A stretch of 64,000 bases of DNA from Cribrihabitans_A neustonicus (GTDB lineage: Bacteria > Pseudomonadota > Alphaproteobacteria > Rhodobacterales > Rhodobacteraceae), in contig NZ_JBMERQ010000002.1 of assembly GCF_048820895.1 (NCBI RefSeq), forward strand, positions 310,001 through 374,000. The letters are read 5' to 3'. The notes beneath the pieces are model-generated. The model saw only the letters and a list, made by a program, of their open reading frames with translations, had not been told where the DNA came from and did no database searches. The position numbers were made by a program, and so were the translations under genes. This document shows, in pieces, positions 8,590 to 17,494 of this stretch. Within the stretch, counting starts at the first letter, position 1. Each line of letters opens with the position of its first letter.

Positions 8590-9812
8590 GAGCGGTAGTC
8601 CGCGTTGATCGAGATGTACTGATGCGTGAGGTCGCAGGTCCACACCGTGGCTTTTCCTGCGCCCAGGCCGAGGTCCACCTTGATGGTGATTTCCTGCTTC
8701 TTCATCTCCGCCGCGCCCAACTCTTCGCGGTAGTCCGGGGAGACCCAGCCCTTTTCCGCCACCAGCACATCGCCGAAGGAGATCGACAGCAGGTCCCGGT
8801 CCGCTGCGGCGCCCGATTTTCCGATTGCCATCACGATGCGGCCCCAGTTCGGGTCTTCGCCGGCAATGGCGGTCTTGACCAGCGGCGAGTTGGCAATTGC
8901 CAGCCCGTGCACCTTGGCCTCCGCGTCGGAGGCCGCGCCGGTAACGTCAATGGTCACGAACTTTGTCGCGCCCTCGCCGTCGCGCACCACCTGGTGCGCG
9001 AGATCCAGCATCACGCCTTCCAAGGCTTCCGCAAAGCCCGCATCGCCAGTGGCATCAACGCCGGAGGCACCGGTTGCGCAGAGCATCAGGCTGTCCGAGG
9101 TCGAGGTGTCGCTGTCCACGGTAATGCAGTTGAATGTGCGGTCGCACGTTTCTCCCAGCAGACGCTGCAGCGCGCCCTGTTCCACTTTGGCGTCGGTGAA
9201 GATGTAGACCAGCATCGTCGCCATGTCGGGCGCGATCATGCCGGAGCCCTTGGCGATGCCCGCGATGCGCACGGTCTTGCCGCCGATCTGCACCTCGGCG
9301 CTGGCACCCTTGGGGAAGGTGTCGGTGGTCATGATCGCCTTTGCGGCGCTGGCGATACCGTCGCTGTCCAGCGCGCCGGTCAACTCCTCCAGCTTGGCGA
9401 GGATGCGGCCATGCGGCAGCGGCTCGCCGATCACCCCGGTGGAGGCGGTAAATACCCGCGCGGCCGGCACGCCCGCGGCATCCGCCACCGCAGCGGTGAT
9501 CTCCGCCACCGAGGTCTGTCCGTAGTGGCCGGTAAAGGCATTGGAATTGCCCGAATTCACCAGGATTGCCGCGCCCTCGGACGCATCGCCGCCCAGCTTC
9601 TCCTGGCAGTCCAGCACCGGTGCGGAGCGAGTCTTGGAGCGGGTGTATACGCCGGCTACCGCGGTGCCGGCATCCATCACCGCGAGCATCACGTCGGTGC
9701 GGCCCTGGTACTTGATCCCGGCCGAGGCGGCGGCAAAGCGCACGCCGCCGATCTGCGGCAGTTCCGGGAAGCTGGCAGGCGCCAGCGGGGAGACGGGGAG
9801 CGGTTCGCCCAT
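8586..9812 (-). CDS. argJ: bifunctional glutamate N-acetyltransferase / amino-acid acetyltransferase ArgJ
   Basis: ArgJ, 408 residues, transfers the acetyl group from N-acetylornithine to glutamate in the cyclic arginine pathway and may also use acetyl-CoA. The precursor self-cleaves before Thr in the conserved APDMATML motif (Thr199 here), giving alpha and beta chains; the KGSGMIAPD lead-in is also intact. The C-terminus reads ISINADYRS, as in the family. The ATG at 9812 begins two bases after the stop of the foldase gene and overlaps mutT downstream. The pairing with the foldase has no obvious pathway logic but is common in Rhodobacteraceae as far as I recall. Confidence 0.97.
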   Translation of the reverse strand: MGEPLPVSPLAPASFPELPQIGGVRFAAASAGIKYQGRTDVMLAVMDAGTAVAGVYTRSKTRSAPVLDCQEKLGGDASEGAAILVNSGNSNAFTGHYGQTSVAEITAAVADAAGVPAARVFTASTGVIGEPLPHGRILAKLEELTGALDSDGIASAAKAIMTTDTFPKGASAEVQIGGKTVRIAGIAKGSGMIAPDMATMLVYIFTDAKVEQGALQRLLGETCDRTFNCITVDSDTSTSDSLMLCATGASGVDATGDAGFAEALEGVMLDLAHQVVRDGEGATKFVTIDVTGAASDAEAKVHGLAIANSPLVKTAIAGEDPNWGRIVMAIGKSGAAADRDLLSISFGDVLVAEKGWVSPDYREELGAAEMKKQEITIKVDLGLGAGKATVWTCDLTHQYISINADYRS

Positions 9813-9814
9813 GA

Positions 9815-10666
9815 TCAGTTTCCTACCAGGCTGAGGTCTTTGAGAATGGCCGGATCCAGATCCTTGATTTCCGGCCGCTCGATCTTGGCAGAGGCAGTAA
9901 GCTCGCTCACGCGGTTTTCAACCGCCGTTACCCGCAGTTCCTCCGCGATGTCACCGCGCACTTCCTCGAACTCGGGCGCTTCGGTCTTGCGGCGCTCGTG
10001 CAGCAGGATCACGTGCCAGCCGAACTGGGTCTGCAATGGTTCGGAGATCTCACCCGGGCGCAGCTCCATCACCGCGGCTTCGAACTCGGGCACCATGCGG
10101 CCGGTCTCGAACCAGCCCAGCTCGCCGCCGCTCGGGCCCGAGGGGCCGGTGGATTTCTGCTTGGCCAGGGTGGCAAAATCGGCGCCATCCTGCAGATCGG
10201 CCACGATCTCCTCCGCGGCTTCTTTGGTTTCCACCAGGATATGCGCCGCCTTGAACTCGTCGCCGCCCTCGCCGGTGGCATACTTCTCCTCATAGGCCGC
10301 GCGCAGGTCTTCCTCGCTGGTGGCGGCCTCCATCACGGTGCCGATCACCTTGGCCGCCAAGAGCGCGCGGCGCTCGTTGTCGAGCGACAGCTGCACGTCA
10401 TGCGGCACCTCGCCATGCAGCTCCTGCTTCAGCGCGGTCTGCTGCACCAGCTGGTCGAGGATCGCGTTGTAGAGCACGTCGTCGGGCAGCTGTTTATACT
10501 GCTGGGGCAGGGTTTCCCGGGCCATGATCATGTGCCCGATAGTGATGTCCTCGCCGTTCACCGTGGCCACCACGGTGTTGGCATGGGGCGCTGCCGCCGC
10601 GGCCATCGGCAGGGCGGCACAGGCCGCCACGGCCATGCCGCGCAGAAAAGTGAGACCTTTGGGCAT
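9815..10666 (-). CDS. periplasmic peptidyl-prolyl isomerase (PrsA/SurA-like parvulin)
   Basis: A 283-residue exported foldase. Residues 1-26 form a Sec signal peptide with a hydrophobic A-rich core. An N-terminal SurA_N-like helical region follows (about 30-130). The parvulin rotamase domain covers about 135-230, including AAHILVETKEAAEEI, GELGWFETGRMVPEFE and TQFGWHVILLHERR. Parvulins of this type assist folding of outer-membrane and periplasmic proteins. The ATG at 10666 has an AGGAAG site. It is transcribed divergently from secA, so an export motor and a periplasmic folding helper share one intergenic region. A much longer open frame antisense to secA runs into it, but that extension is not real coding. 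Confidence 0.9.
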   Translation of the reverse strand: MPKGLTFLRGMAVAACAALPMAAAAAPHANTVVATVNGEDITIGHMIMARETLPQQYKQLPDDVLYNAILDQLVQQTALKQELHGEVPHDVQLSLDNERRALLAAKVIGTVMEAATSEEDLRAAYEEKYATGEGGDEFKAAHILVETKEAAEEIVADLQDGADFATLAKQKSTGPSGPSGGELGWFETGRMVPEFEAAVMELRPGEISEPLQTQFGWHVILLHERRKTEAPEFEEVRGDIAEELRVTAVENRVSELTASAKIERPEIKDLDPAILKDLSLVGN

Positions 10667-10705
10667 TGAAATCTTCCTATTCCTGAGCCGCGGAGGGGCG
10701 CGGCG

Positions 10706-10733
10706 TTGACACTCTATACCCTGCCCCTTACAT
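10706..10733 (+). promoter_or_regulatory. possible secA promoter
   Basis: TTGACA at 10706-10711 is a perfect -35 element, and TTACAT at 10728-10733 is a weak -10 element at 16-base spacing. The start of secA is 110 bases further on, leaving a leader that holds a small CCCAT/ATGGG hairpin (10766-10780). Only the -35 element is convincing. Confidence 0.35.
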
Positions 10734-10843
10734 CGCCTTGAGGCCTTTGGCAGGACCGTCTTTCCCCCATTGTTTATGGGTTGCGGGCAGGGCGGGCAAG
10801 CCTGCCCCGAACAGGGGCCGCAGACAGGACCGTTGGAGAAAAC

Positions 10844-13537
10844 ATGCTGGGTATCGGAACACTCGCCAAAAAGGTCTTCGGCACGCCGAATGACCGGAAG
10901 ATCAAGGCGACGCGGCCGCTGATCGCACAGATCAACGCGCTGGAGGAAGAGTTCGCGAAGCTGAGCGATGAGGGCCTGATCGGAAAGACTGAAGAGCTGC
11001 GCAAACGCGCGCTGGACGGGGCCCGGCTGGACGACTTGCTGCCCGAAGCCTTTGCCAACGTGCGCGAGGCTGCCAAACGCGCGCTGGGGCTGCGCGCATT
11101 CGACACCCAGCTGATGGGCGGCGTGTTCCTGCATCAGGGCAATATCGCGGAAATGAAGACCGGCGAGGGCAAGACCCTTGTGGCGACTTTCCCGGCTTAT
11201 CTCAACGCGCTCACCGGCAAGGGCGTGCATGTGGTCACGGTGAACGAATACCTGGCCAGGCGCGACAGCGAGTGGATGGGCAAGGTGTTTCACCAGCTGG
11301 GCATGACCACCGGCGTGATCTGGTCCGGCCAGCCCGACCCGGAAAAGCAGGCCGCTTATGCCTGCGACGTTACCTATGCCACCAACAACGAGCTGGGCTT
11401 CGACTACCTCCGCGACAACATGAAGCCGTCGCTCGACCAGGTGTTCCAGAAGCAGCACAACTTTGCCATCGTCGATGAAGTGGACTCGATCCTGATCGAC
11501 GAGGCGCGCACGCCGCTGATCATCTCCGGCCCGGCGGAAGACCGCTCGGAGCTTTATGCCACCATCGACAAGGTGATCCCCCATCTGGCCGAGGACCACT
11601 ACGAGATCGACGAAAAGACCCGCGGTGTCACCTTCACCGAAGACGGCAACGAGTTTCTCGAGCAGCTTCTGCAGGAGCAGGGGCTCTTGGAAGAGGACGC
11701 CTCGCTCTACGATCCGGAAAGCACCACTGTGGTGCACCACGTGAATCAGGCGCTGCGCGCGCACAAGCTGTTTCAGCGCGATAAGGACTATATCGTGCGC
11801 AACGGCGAAGTGGTGCTGATCGACGAGTTCACCGGCCGCATGATGCCGGGCCGCCGCCTGTCCGAAGGCCTGCACCAGGCCATCGAAGCCAAGGAAGAGG
11901 TGACCATCCAGCCGGAAAACACCACGCTGGCTTCGGTGACCTTCCAGAATTACTTCCGCCTCTACGACAAGCTGTCCGGCATGACCGGCACTGCGATGAC
12001 CGAGGCCGAGGAGTTCCAGGAAATCTATGGGCTTGGCGTGGTTGAAGTGCCGACCAACCGGCCGATTGCCCGCGTCGACGAGGACGACCAGGTCTACCGC
12101 ACCGCGCGCGAAAAATACGAGGCGATGATCGCCGAGGCCAAGAAGGCGCATGAGAAGGGCCAGCCGGTCCTTCTGGGCACCACCTCGATCGAAAAGTCGG
12201 AACTGCTGAGCGAGATGCTGCAGAAAGAGGGCATCCCGCATAACGTGCTGAATGCGCGCCACCATGAGCAGGAAGCCCAGATCGTCGCCGAAGCCGGGCG
12301 CCTTGGCGCGGTCACCATCGCCACCAACATGGCTGGCCGCGGCACCGACATCCAGCTTGGCGGCAATGTCGAGATGCGGGTACTGGAACGCCTGGCCGAG
12401 AACCCGGATGCCGACCCGGCCGCCCTGCGCGCTGAGGAAGAAGCCAAGCACGCCGAGGAAAAGCAGAAGGTGCTGGAGGCGGGAGGCCTGTTCGTGATGG
12501 CCTCCGAACGTCACGAAAGCCGCCGCATCGACAACCAGCTGCGCGGCCGCTCGGGCCGTCAGGGCGACCCGGGCCGCACCCGCTTCTACCTTAGCCTCGA
12601 AGACGATCTGATGCGGATCTTCGGCTCCGAGCGGCTGGACAAGCTGCTTTCTTCGCTCGGCATGAAAGAGGGCGAGGCGATCATTCACCCCTGGGTGAAC
12701 AAGTCGCTGGAGCGCGCCCAGGCCAAGGTCGAGGGCCGCAACTTCGACATGCGTAAGAACGTGCTGAAGTTCGATGACGTGATGAACGACCAGCGCAAGG
12801 TGATCTTTGGCCAGCGCCGCGAAATCATGGCGGCCGAGGACCTGTCCGAGATCGTCGGCGACATGCGCCATGACGTGATCGACGAACTGACCGACACCTT
12901 CATGCCGCCCAAGACCTACGCCGACCAGTGGGACACCGCGGGGCTTCAGGAGCAGGTGCGCGAGAAGCTGGGCCTCGACCTGCCGGTGGCAGAGTGGGCC
13001 GCGGAGGAAGGCGTCGATGACGAGCAGATCCGGGAACGCCTGGTCGAGGCCTCCGACAAGCTGATGGCGGAGAAGACCGAGGCCTTCGGGCCCGAGAACA
13101 TGCGGAATATCGAAAAGCAGGTTCTCTTGCAGACCATCGACAAAAAGTGGCGCGAGCACCTTTTGACGCTGGAGCACCTGCGCTCGGTCGTGGGCTTCCG
13201 CGGCTATGCGCAGCGCGATCCGCTCAACGAGTATAAGAATGAAAGCTTCCAGCTGTTCGAAGGCATGCTGGACAGCCTGCGCGAAGAGGTTACCCAGCAG
13301 CTCAGCCGCGTGCGCCCGATGACCGAGGAAGAGCAGCAGCAGATGCTGCACGAGATGGCCGCGCGCCAGGCCGCAATGCAGCAGATGGCGGCCGCCCGGG
13401 CAGCCCCAGCAGCCGAGGAACCCGCTCCGGGCTTTGTCGAAAACGACCCCTCCACCTGGGGCAACCCCTCGCGCAATGACAAATGCCCCTGCGGCTCCGG
13501 CAAGAAGTTCAAGCACTGCCACGGCAGCCTGGTCTGA
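10844..13537 (+). CDS. secA: preprotein translocase ATPase SecA
   Basis: SecA, 897 residues, the ATP-driven motor that pushes unfolded preproteins through SecYEG. The Walker A motif is MKTGEGKT (about 104-111) and the DEAD-box motif is VDEVDSILIDEAR (about 209). The second helicase half has the LRGRSGRQGDPG motif near 565. The C-terminal zinc/SecB-binding tail CPCGSGKKFKHCH (about 880-893) is present, so SecB-dependent targeting is likely. ATG at 10844 with GGAG upstream is the family start (MLGIGTLAKKVFG); the frame is open earlier with a TTG at 10781 but that extension is not conserved-looking. Divergent from the foldase gene. Confidence 0.98.
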   Translation: MLGIGTLAKKVFGTPNDRKIKATRPLIAQINALEEEFAKLSDEGLIGKTEELRKRALDGARLDDLLPEAFANVREAAKRALGLRAFDTQLMGGVFLHQGNIAEMKTGEGKTLVATFPAYLNALTGKGVHVVTVNEYLARRDSEWMGKVFHQLGMTTGVIWSGQPDPEKQAAYACDVTYATNNELGFDYLRDNMKPSLDQVFQKQHNFAIVDEVDSILIDEARTPLIISGPAEDRSELYATIDKVIPHLAEDHYEIDEKTRGVTFTEDGNEFLEQLLQEQGLLEEDASLYDPESTTVVHHVNQALRAHKLFQRDKDYIVRNGEVVLIDEFTGRMMPGRRLSEGLHQAIEAKEEVTIQPENTTLASVTFQNYFRLYDKLSGMTGTAMTEAEEFQEIYGLGVVEVPTNRPIARVDEDDQVYRTAREKYEAMIAEAKKAHEKGQPVLLGTTSIEKSELLSEMLQKEGIPHNVLNARHHEQEAQIVAEAGRLGAVTIATNMAGRGTDIQLGGNVEMRVLERLAENPDADPAALRAEEEAKHAEEKQKVLEAGGLFVMASERHESRRIDNQLRGRSGRQGDPGRTRFYLSLEDDLMRIFGSERLDKLLSSLGMKEGEAIIHPWVNKSLERAQAKVEGRNFDMRKNVLKFDDVMNDQRKVIFGQRREIMAAEDLSEIVGDMRHDVIDELTDTFMPPKTYADQWDTAGLQEQVREKLGLDLPVAEWAAEEGVDDEQIRERLVEASDKLMAEKTEAFGPENMRNIEKQVLLQTIDKKWREHLLTLEHLRSVVGFRGYAQRDPLNEYKNESFQLFEGMLDSLREEVTQQLSRVRPMTEEEQQQMLHEMAARQAAMQQMAAARAAPAAEEPAPGFVENDPSTWGNPSRNDKCPCGSGKKFKHCHGSLV

Positions 13538-13779
13538 ATTTGTTCGGATGAGGCTCTGGCGCGCCCGCCGCGCCGGGGCCTTTCCGCCCGTCACCCAAGC
13601 ACTTTGCGCCCGGTTCCCGCTGCGCTGATGCGCACTGCGCGCGGGCTGGCGTTGTTTCCAAATCGGGGACAAAACGGGGCTGGCCGCCGAATTTGCCCGA
13701 AACACACCCGTCCTTGGCCACAGTCTGGCCGGAATTTTGTGCGAGGATGCCTCGACCACCCTTGGGACAGGAGGCCATG
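13538..13779 (+). other. intergenic gap after secA
   Basis: About 240 bases without a convincing gene. There is no T-tailed hairpin after the secA stop. Short open frames on both strands here look like GC-bias artefacts. The only clear signal is the GACAGGAGG ribosome-binding site at the right end, just before the next gene. Confidence 0.4.
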
Positions 13780-14700
13780 ATGCTGAACAAACACGTGCTC
13801 TTGAGCGGTGCCGCGACCCTCGTCTGTGCCCTGGGAATCGGCGCCTTCATGCAGTTTGCCGGGGCCGGGACCGCGCGCGAGCAGAGCCGCCCCGCGGTGC
13901 CGCTTCTGCCTGCGGAAGCCGGCCCTGCCGCTCTCACCATCGAGAACATCACCCTGACCTCCGTGCCGCCCGGGCCTGGAATGAGCGCCCCCGCGGACCG
14001 GCATGCGCGCGCGGCGGAGCCGCTCGCGGCCCTGAAACCCGCCTGTGCATTCATGGCGGCGGCGGCTCCTGCTGCCGGCGCCTCCGTTGATCTGTCGGTG
14101 GAAGCGCCTTGCCGCGCGGGCGAAACGTTCACCGTCCACCACCGGGGTATGATGTTCACTGCCGCGCTAGACGGCTCCGGCCGCTACCAGGCGCGGGTAC
14201 CTGCGCTGGCCGGGCGCGCGGTGTTTGTCGTCGAAACTGGCAGTGGCGATGGAGCCACAGCGCGCGTGCAGGTCCCGGATGTGGACAGCGTCGAGCGCAT
14301 CGTGCTGCAATGGCGGGCCGGCAGCGGGTTCGAAATGCACGCCCGCGAGAACGGCGCAGCGTATGGCAGCGCGGGGCATCTTTGGCACGGCGCGGACCAG
14401 GCGGGGGCGAGCGATGCTCCGCCGCGTCTGATTCGCCTCGGCAGCAGCAGCCAGCCGGGCGCGCGCATCAGCGAGGTTTACACCCGGAGCGCGGCGAATG
14501 CCGCCGGCACCGCCCTCACCGCCGAAGCCGAAGTGACGCCCGGCAATTGCGGCCGCGAGATTTTTGCCGAAGCGCTGCACTTGCAGGGCGGCCGCCTCCA
14601 AAGCCGCGAGCTGTCTCTGGCGGTGCCCGGCTGCGAGGCGTCTGGTAGCTTTCTGGTGTTGAATAATCTGGCCGAAAACCTGAAACTCGCCGCCAATTGA
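13780..14700 (+). CDS. secreted protein of unknown function downstream of secA
   Basis: A 306-residue protein not recognised as a known family. Residues 1-25 (MLNKHVLLSGAATLVCALGI) form a signal peptide or membrane anchor. The rest has even spacing of hydrophobic and G/A residues suggesting beta-rich domains, with four Cys in the mature part (PACAFMAA, EAPCRAGETF, TPGNCGREI and VPGCEASG), which could form disulfides in the periplasm. Two adjacent ATG codons (13777 and 13780) are possible; the AGGAGG site fits the second better. It ends 24 bases before the next gene, also exported, so the pair may be an envelope operon. No function is inferred. Confidence 0.7.
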   Translation: MLNKHVLLSGAATLVCALGIGAFMQFAGAGTAREQSRPAVPLLPAEAGPAALTIENITLTSVPPGPGMSAPADRHARAAEPLAALKPACAFMAAAAPAAGASVDLSVEAPCRAGETFTVHHRGMMFTAALDGSGRYQARVPALAGRAVFVVETGSGDGATARVQVPDVDSVERIVLQWRAGSGFEMHARENGAAYGSAGHLWHGADQAGASDAPPRLIRLGSSSQPGARISEVYTRSAANAAGTALTAEAEVTPGNCGREIFAEALHLQGGRLQSRELSLAVPGCEASGSFLVLNNLAENLKLAAN

Positions 14701-14724
14701 ATTGCGGCAAACTCAGGTAATCCC

Positions 14725-16278
14725 ATGACCTTTCTGCGTGCGGCCCTCTGTGCCGCACTTTTCATGACCGCGCTGGGCCGTCCGCTTGCGGCACAGGACG
14801 TGACCTTGTCCTCGCCGGACGGGACGGTGGAGATCACTGGCGATCTTCTGGGCTTTGACGGTGAGTTCTATCGGGTACATACGCAGTTTGGCGAGCTGAC
14901 GGTGGATGGCTCGGGAGTAAGCTGCGAGGGGCCGGGCTGCCCCAGCTTGTCGGATTTTGTGGCGGAGCTCACCTTCGCCGGCGCCTCGGCGATGGCGGAA
15001 GTGCTGCTGCCCGCGCTGATCGAGGGCTTTGCCCTGCGCAACGGCTACAAGACCGAGCGGGAGACGCTTTCGGGCGGCAATTTCAGCTATGTCCTCCTGC
15101 GCGACGGTGCGCCCGCCGCGCGTTTCACCTTCGACATCAGCACCACCGACGAAGGCTTCGCCTCGCTGCTGGCGGATCAGGCCGATATCGTGATGGCGCT
15201 GCGCGAGATCCGGGTGCAGGAGCAGGCGATGGCGCGCGGGGCCGGGCTGGGCGATCTGACCGGTCCAGGCCGAAGCCGTGTGCTCGCGCTGGATGCGCTG
15301 GTGCCGGTGGTGGCGCCCGCGAACCCCGTGCGGGAGATCTCCCTGCCGCAGCTGGCGGCGGTTCTGTCGGGGGAGATCGCGAACTGGAAGCACCTTGGCG
15401 GGCCGGACGCGCCGGTGGCGCTGCACCTGCCGGTTGCCGGTTCAGGCCTGGCGCAGACCATAGAGGACCGGCTGATGACACCCTATGGCGCACGGCTCTC
15501 CTCCGCGGCCCGCCGCCATGACCGAAGCAGCGCGCTGGTGCGGGCGGTGGCGACCGACCCCTTTGCCATTGGCGTGGGCAGCTTTGCCGAGACCGGCACC
15601 GCCCGGGTGCTGACCCTGGCGGGGCCTTGCGGATTTGCTCTGAAGGCGGGGCGGCGTGCGGTGAAAACCGAAGATTACCCGCTGAACGCGCCGATGTTCC
15701 TCTATCTGCCGGCCCGGCGTTTGCCGAAAGTGGCGCGGGATTTCCTTTCTTATGCGCGCGGGCCTGCAGCGCAGCTGGTGATCCGGCGTGCAGGCTTCAT
15801 CGATCAGGCGGCAGAGCGGATCCCTCTGTCGGTACAGGGGAGCCGGCTGTCCAATGCGATTCTGGCCGCGGAGGGCGGAAGCGGGCTTGGTGAATTGCAG
15901 CGGCTCTTGCGGGCCTTCGACGGGCTGCAGCGTCTCAGCCTGTCGTTCCGCTTCGAGCCCGGTTCCTCCCGGCCGGATGCCCAGTCCCGCGGCAATATCG
16001 ATCAGCTGGCCCAGGCACTGGAGACGGGAGCATTTGACGCGGGCGAGCTGGTGTTTGCCGGCTTCTCCGACGGCGAAGGCCCCGCGGAGCGTAACCGCGA
16101 GATCGCGCTGGAGCGCGCGGGGGCAGTGCGCGATGCGGTGCTGGAGGCAGCGGAGACGGCAGATCTGAGCCGGGTGGACATCCGCGTCGAGGGCTTTGGC
16201 GAGGCGCTGCCGATGGCCTGCGACGACAGCGCCTGGGGCCGGCAAGTCAACCGCCGGGTTGAGGTCTGGGTGCGATGA
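14725..16278 (+). CDS. PstS-like periplasmic binding protein fused to an OmpA peptidoglycan-binding domain
   Basis: A 517-residue exported protein. Residues 1-23 are a signal peptide ending AAAQ-like (PLAAQDV). Residues about 85-370 resemble phosphate-type (PBP-like) binding proteins: DISTTDEGFASLLADQADIVMA and an INLPQL-like VREISLPQLAAVLSGEI stretch. Residues about 395-517 form an OmpA C-terminal domain, with GFSDGEGPAERNREIALERA and the terminal NRRVEVWVR. The OmpA part should hold the protein on peptidoglycan, so it probably acts as an anchored sensor or scavenger rather than a shuttling binding protein. No Pst permease or ATPase is adjacent. Confidence 0.82.
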   Translation: MTFLRAALCAALFMTALGRPLAAQDVTLSSPDGTVEITGDLLGFDGEFYRVHTQFGELTVDGSGVSCEGPGCPSLSDFVAELTFAGASAMAEVLLPALIEGFALRNGYKTERETLSGGNFSYVLLRDGAPAARFTFDISTTDEGFASLLADQADIVMALREIRVQEQAMARGAGLGDLTGPGRSRVLALDALVPVVAPANPVREISLPQLAAVLSGEIANWKHLGGPDAPVALHLPVAGSGLAQTIEDRLMTPYGARLSSAARRHDRSSALVRAVATDPFAIGVGSFAETGTARVLTLAGPCGFALKAGRRAVKTEDYPLNAPMFLYLPARRLPKVARDFLSYARGPAAQLVIRRAGFIDQAAERIPLSVQGSRLSNAILAAEGGSGLGELQRLLRAFDGLQRLSLSFRFEPGSSRPDAQSRGNIDQLAQALETGAFDAGELVFAGFSDGEGPAERNREIALERAGAVRDAVLEAAETADLSRVDIRVEGFGEALPMACDDSAWGRQVNRRVEVWVR

Positions 16279-16421
16279 CCGGTGAGCGATTGCTCTCCGC
16301 CCGGGGTGCGCCGCACTGAGGCGGCTGCGCCCGTATTTCCGCGCGCGGCAACGCTGCCCAAGGCGTCCATGGAGCGCCAGCGCAGACAGCGGACCAGCAG
16401 GCGGGGGCGGACTGCGCGGCT

Positions 16422-16440
16422 TGCCGAGTGAGGCTCGGCA
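16422..16440. terminator. hairpin between convergent OmpA-fusion and radC genes
   Basis: TGCCGAG (16422-16428) and CTCGGCA (16434-16440) form a perfect 7-bp stem with a 5-base loop. There is no T tract on either strand, so it is at best a weak or factor-dependent terminator between the two convergent genes. Confidence 0.35.
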
Positions 16441-16442
16441 GG

Positions 16443-17207
16443 TCAGAGATAGCCTTGCGCCCGGAAGCTCAGCTCGGCGGATTTGCCGATGATGAGATGG
16501 TCGTGCAGCACGATACCGAGGGCCGAGAGCGCGGTTTGGATCTGGCCGGTGATAGAGATGTCGCTGTCCGAAGGCGTGGGGTCGCCTGAAGGGTGATTGT
16601 GCACCAGGATCAAGGCGCTAGCGTTGAGTTCCAGGGCGCGTTTGGCGACCTCGCGGGGGTAGACAGGCACGTGGTCGACTGTGCCGCGGGCCTGTTCCTC
16701 ATCGGCAATCAGCACGTTCTTGCGGTCCAGGAACAGGATGCGGAATTGCTCCGTCTCGCGGTGCGCCATGGTGGTATGGCAGTAGTCAAGCAGGGCGTCC
16801 CAGCTGGAGATCACCTGCCGTTTCATGATCCGCGCACGGGCCATTCGGTGGGCGGCGGCCTCCAGCACCTTAAGGTCGGTAATCACCGCCTCGCCAATGC
16901 CCTTTACCTGGGCCAGCCGCTCCGGCGGCGCGGTGATGACGCGGTTGAAATCGCCAAAGGCGTCGATGAGCCGGCGGGCGATCGGTTTCACGTCCTGCCG
17001 CGGGATGGAACGGAAGAGAACCAGTTCCAGCAGCTCGTAATCGGGTACCGCCGTGGCACCGCCCTGCATAAAGCGGCTGCGCAGGCGGGCGCGGTGGTCG
17101 CGGATGTAGGAAGGCAGGCGGCTGCCGGCGGGGAGCACCGGCGCGGCCGGGGTACTGTCGGGAAACAGCGGCAGGGTGGCTTCCTCGAAGGCGCGATGCT
17201 TGGGCAT
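16443..17207 (-). CDS. radC: RadC family JAMM-domain protein
   Basis: RadC/DUF2466 protein, 254 residues. The C-terminal MPN/JAMM metalloprotease-like domain has its metal motif intact in LVHNHPSGDPTPSDSD (HxH-x10-D). The N-terminal half has a helix-hairpin-helix region (LAQVKGIGEAVITDLKV). Despite its historic name, a DNA repair role is not supported experimentally in E. coli; the biochemical activity is unknown. The ATG at 17207 (MPKHRAFEEA) is chosen because residues upstream in the longer frame look non-coding. It lies downstream of the dnaKJ terminator and is probably transcribed separately. Confidence 0.92.
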   Translation of the reverse strand: MPKHRAFEEATLPLFPDSTPAAPVLPAGSRLPSYIRDHRARLRSRFMQGGATAVPDYELLELVLFRSIPRQDVKPIARRLIDAFGDFNRVITAPPERLAQVKGIGEAVITDLKVLEAAAHRMARARIMKRQVISSWDALLDYCHTTMAHRETEQFRILFLDRKNVLIADEEQARGTVDHVPVYPREVAKRALELNASALILVHNHPSGDPTPSDSDISITGQIQTALSALGIVLHDHLIIGKSAELSFRAQGYL

Positions 17208-17387
17208 GGGGCAGGGTGGCTGCGCTATGGTTTCCGTCTGGTTAACCGCTGCGGTAAGGCTGCGTAAAAAGCCGACCGTTCCCTGCACGCCAGTTGGCCG
17301 ATACGTGCAGCCATTGCGCCGCACCATTGCCGCCTGGTCGCTGCCAGCCAGACGCCTCCGGCCCGGGTTCCGAGGCGGGAGGAAAAG

Positions 17388-17413
17388 AAAAACGCCCCGG
17401 GCGGGGCGTTTTT
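17388..17413 (-). terminator. bidirectional terminator after dnaKJ
   Basis: Perfect 11-bp stem AAAAACGCCCC (17388-17398) / GGGGCGTTTTT (17403-17413) with a 4-base loop. Read leftward it is followed by C and four T, so it should end the dnaK-dnaJ transcript, whose last stop is at 17495; read rightward it also has a T tail. Confidence 0.88.
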
Positions 17414-17494
17414 TAATCTAGCTAATTGCAGGCAAGGCCCAAGGCTGGCCCGTTTGCAGACCAAACGATCCCCGGAGCGTCCCGGGAAGCTTGC

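Noticed and set aside
10667..13759. Very long open frame on the minus strand opposite secA, continuous with the foldase gene
   Set aside because: Its residues (H, Q, L, V rich) are the typical antisense product of GC-rich codon use; secA on the plus strand is certain, and the foldase has its own start with signal peptide and ribosome-binding site at 10666.
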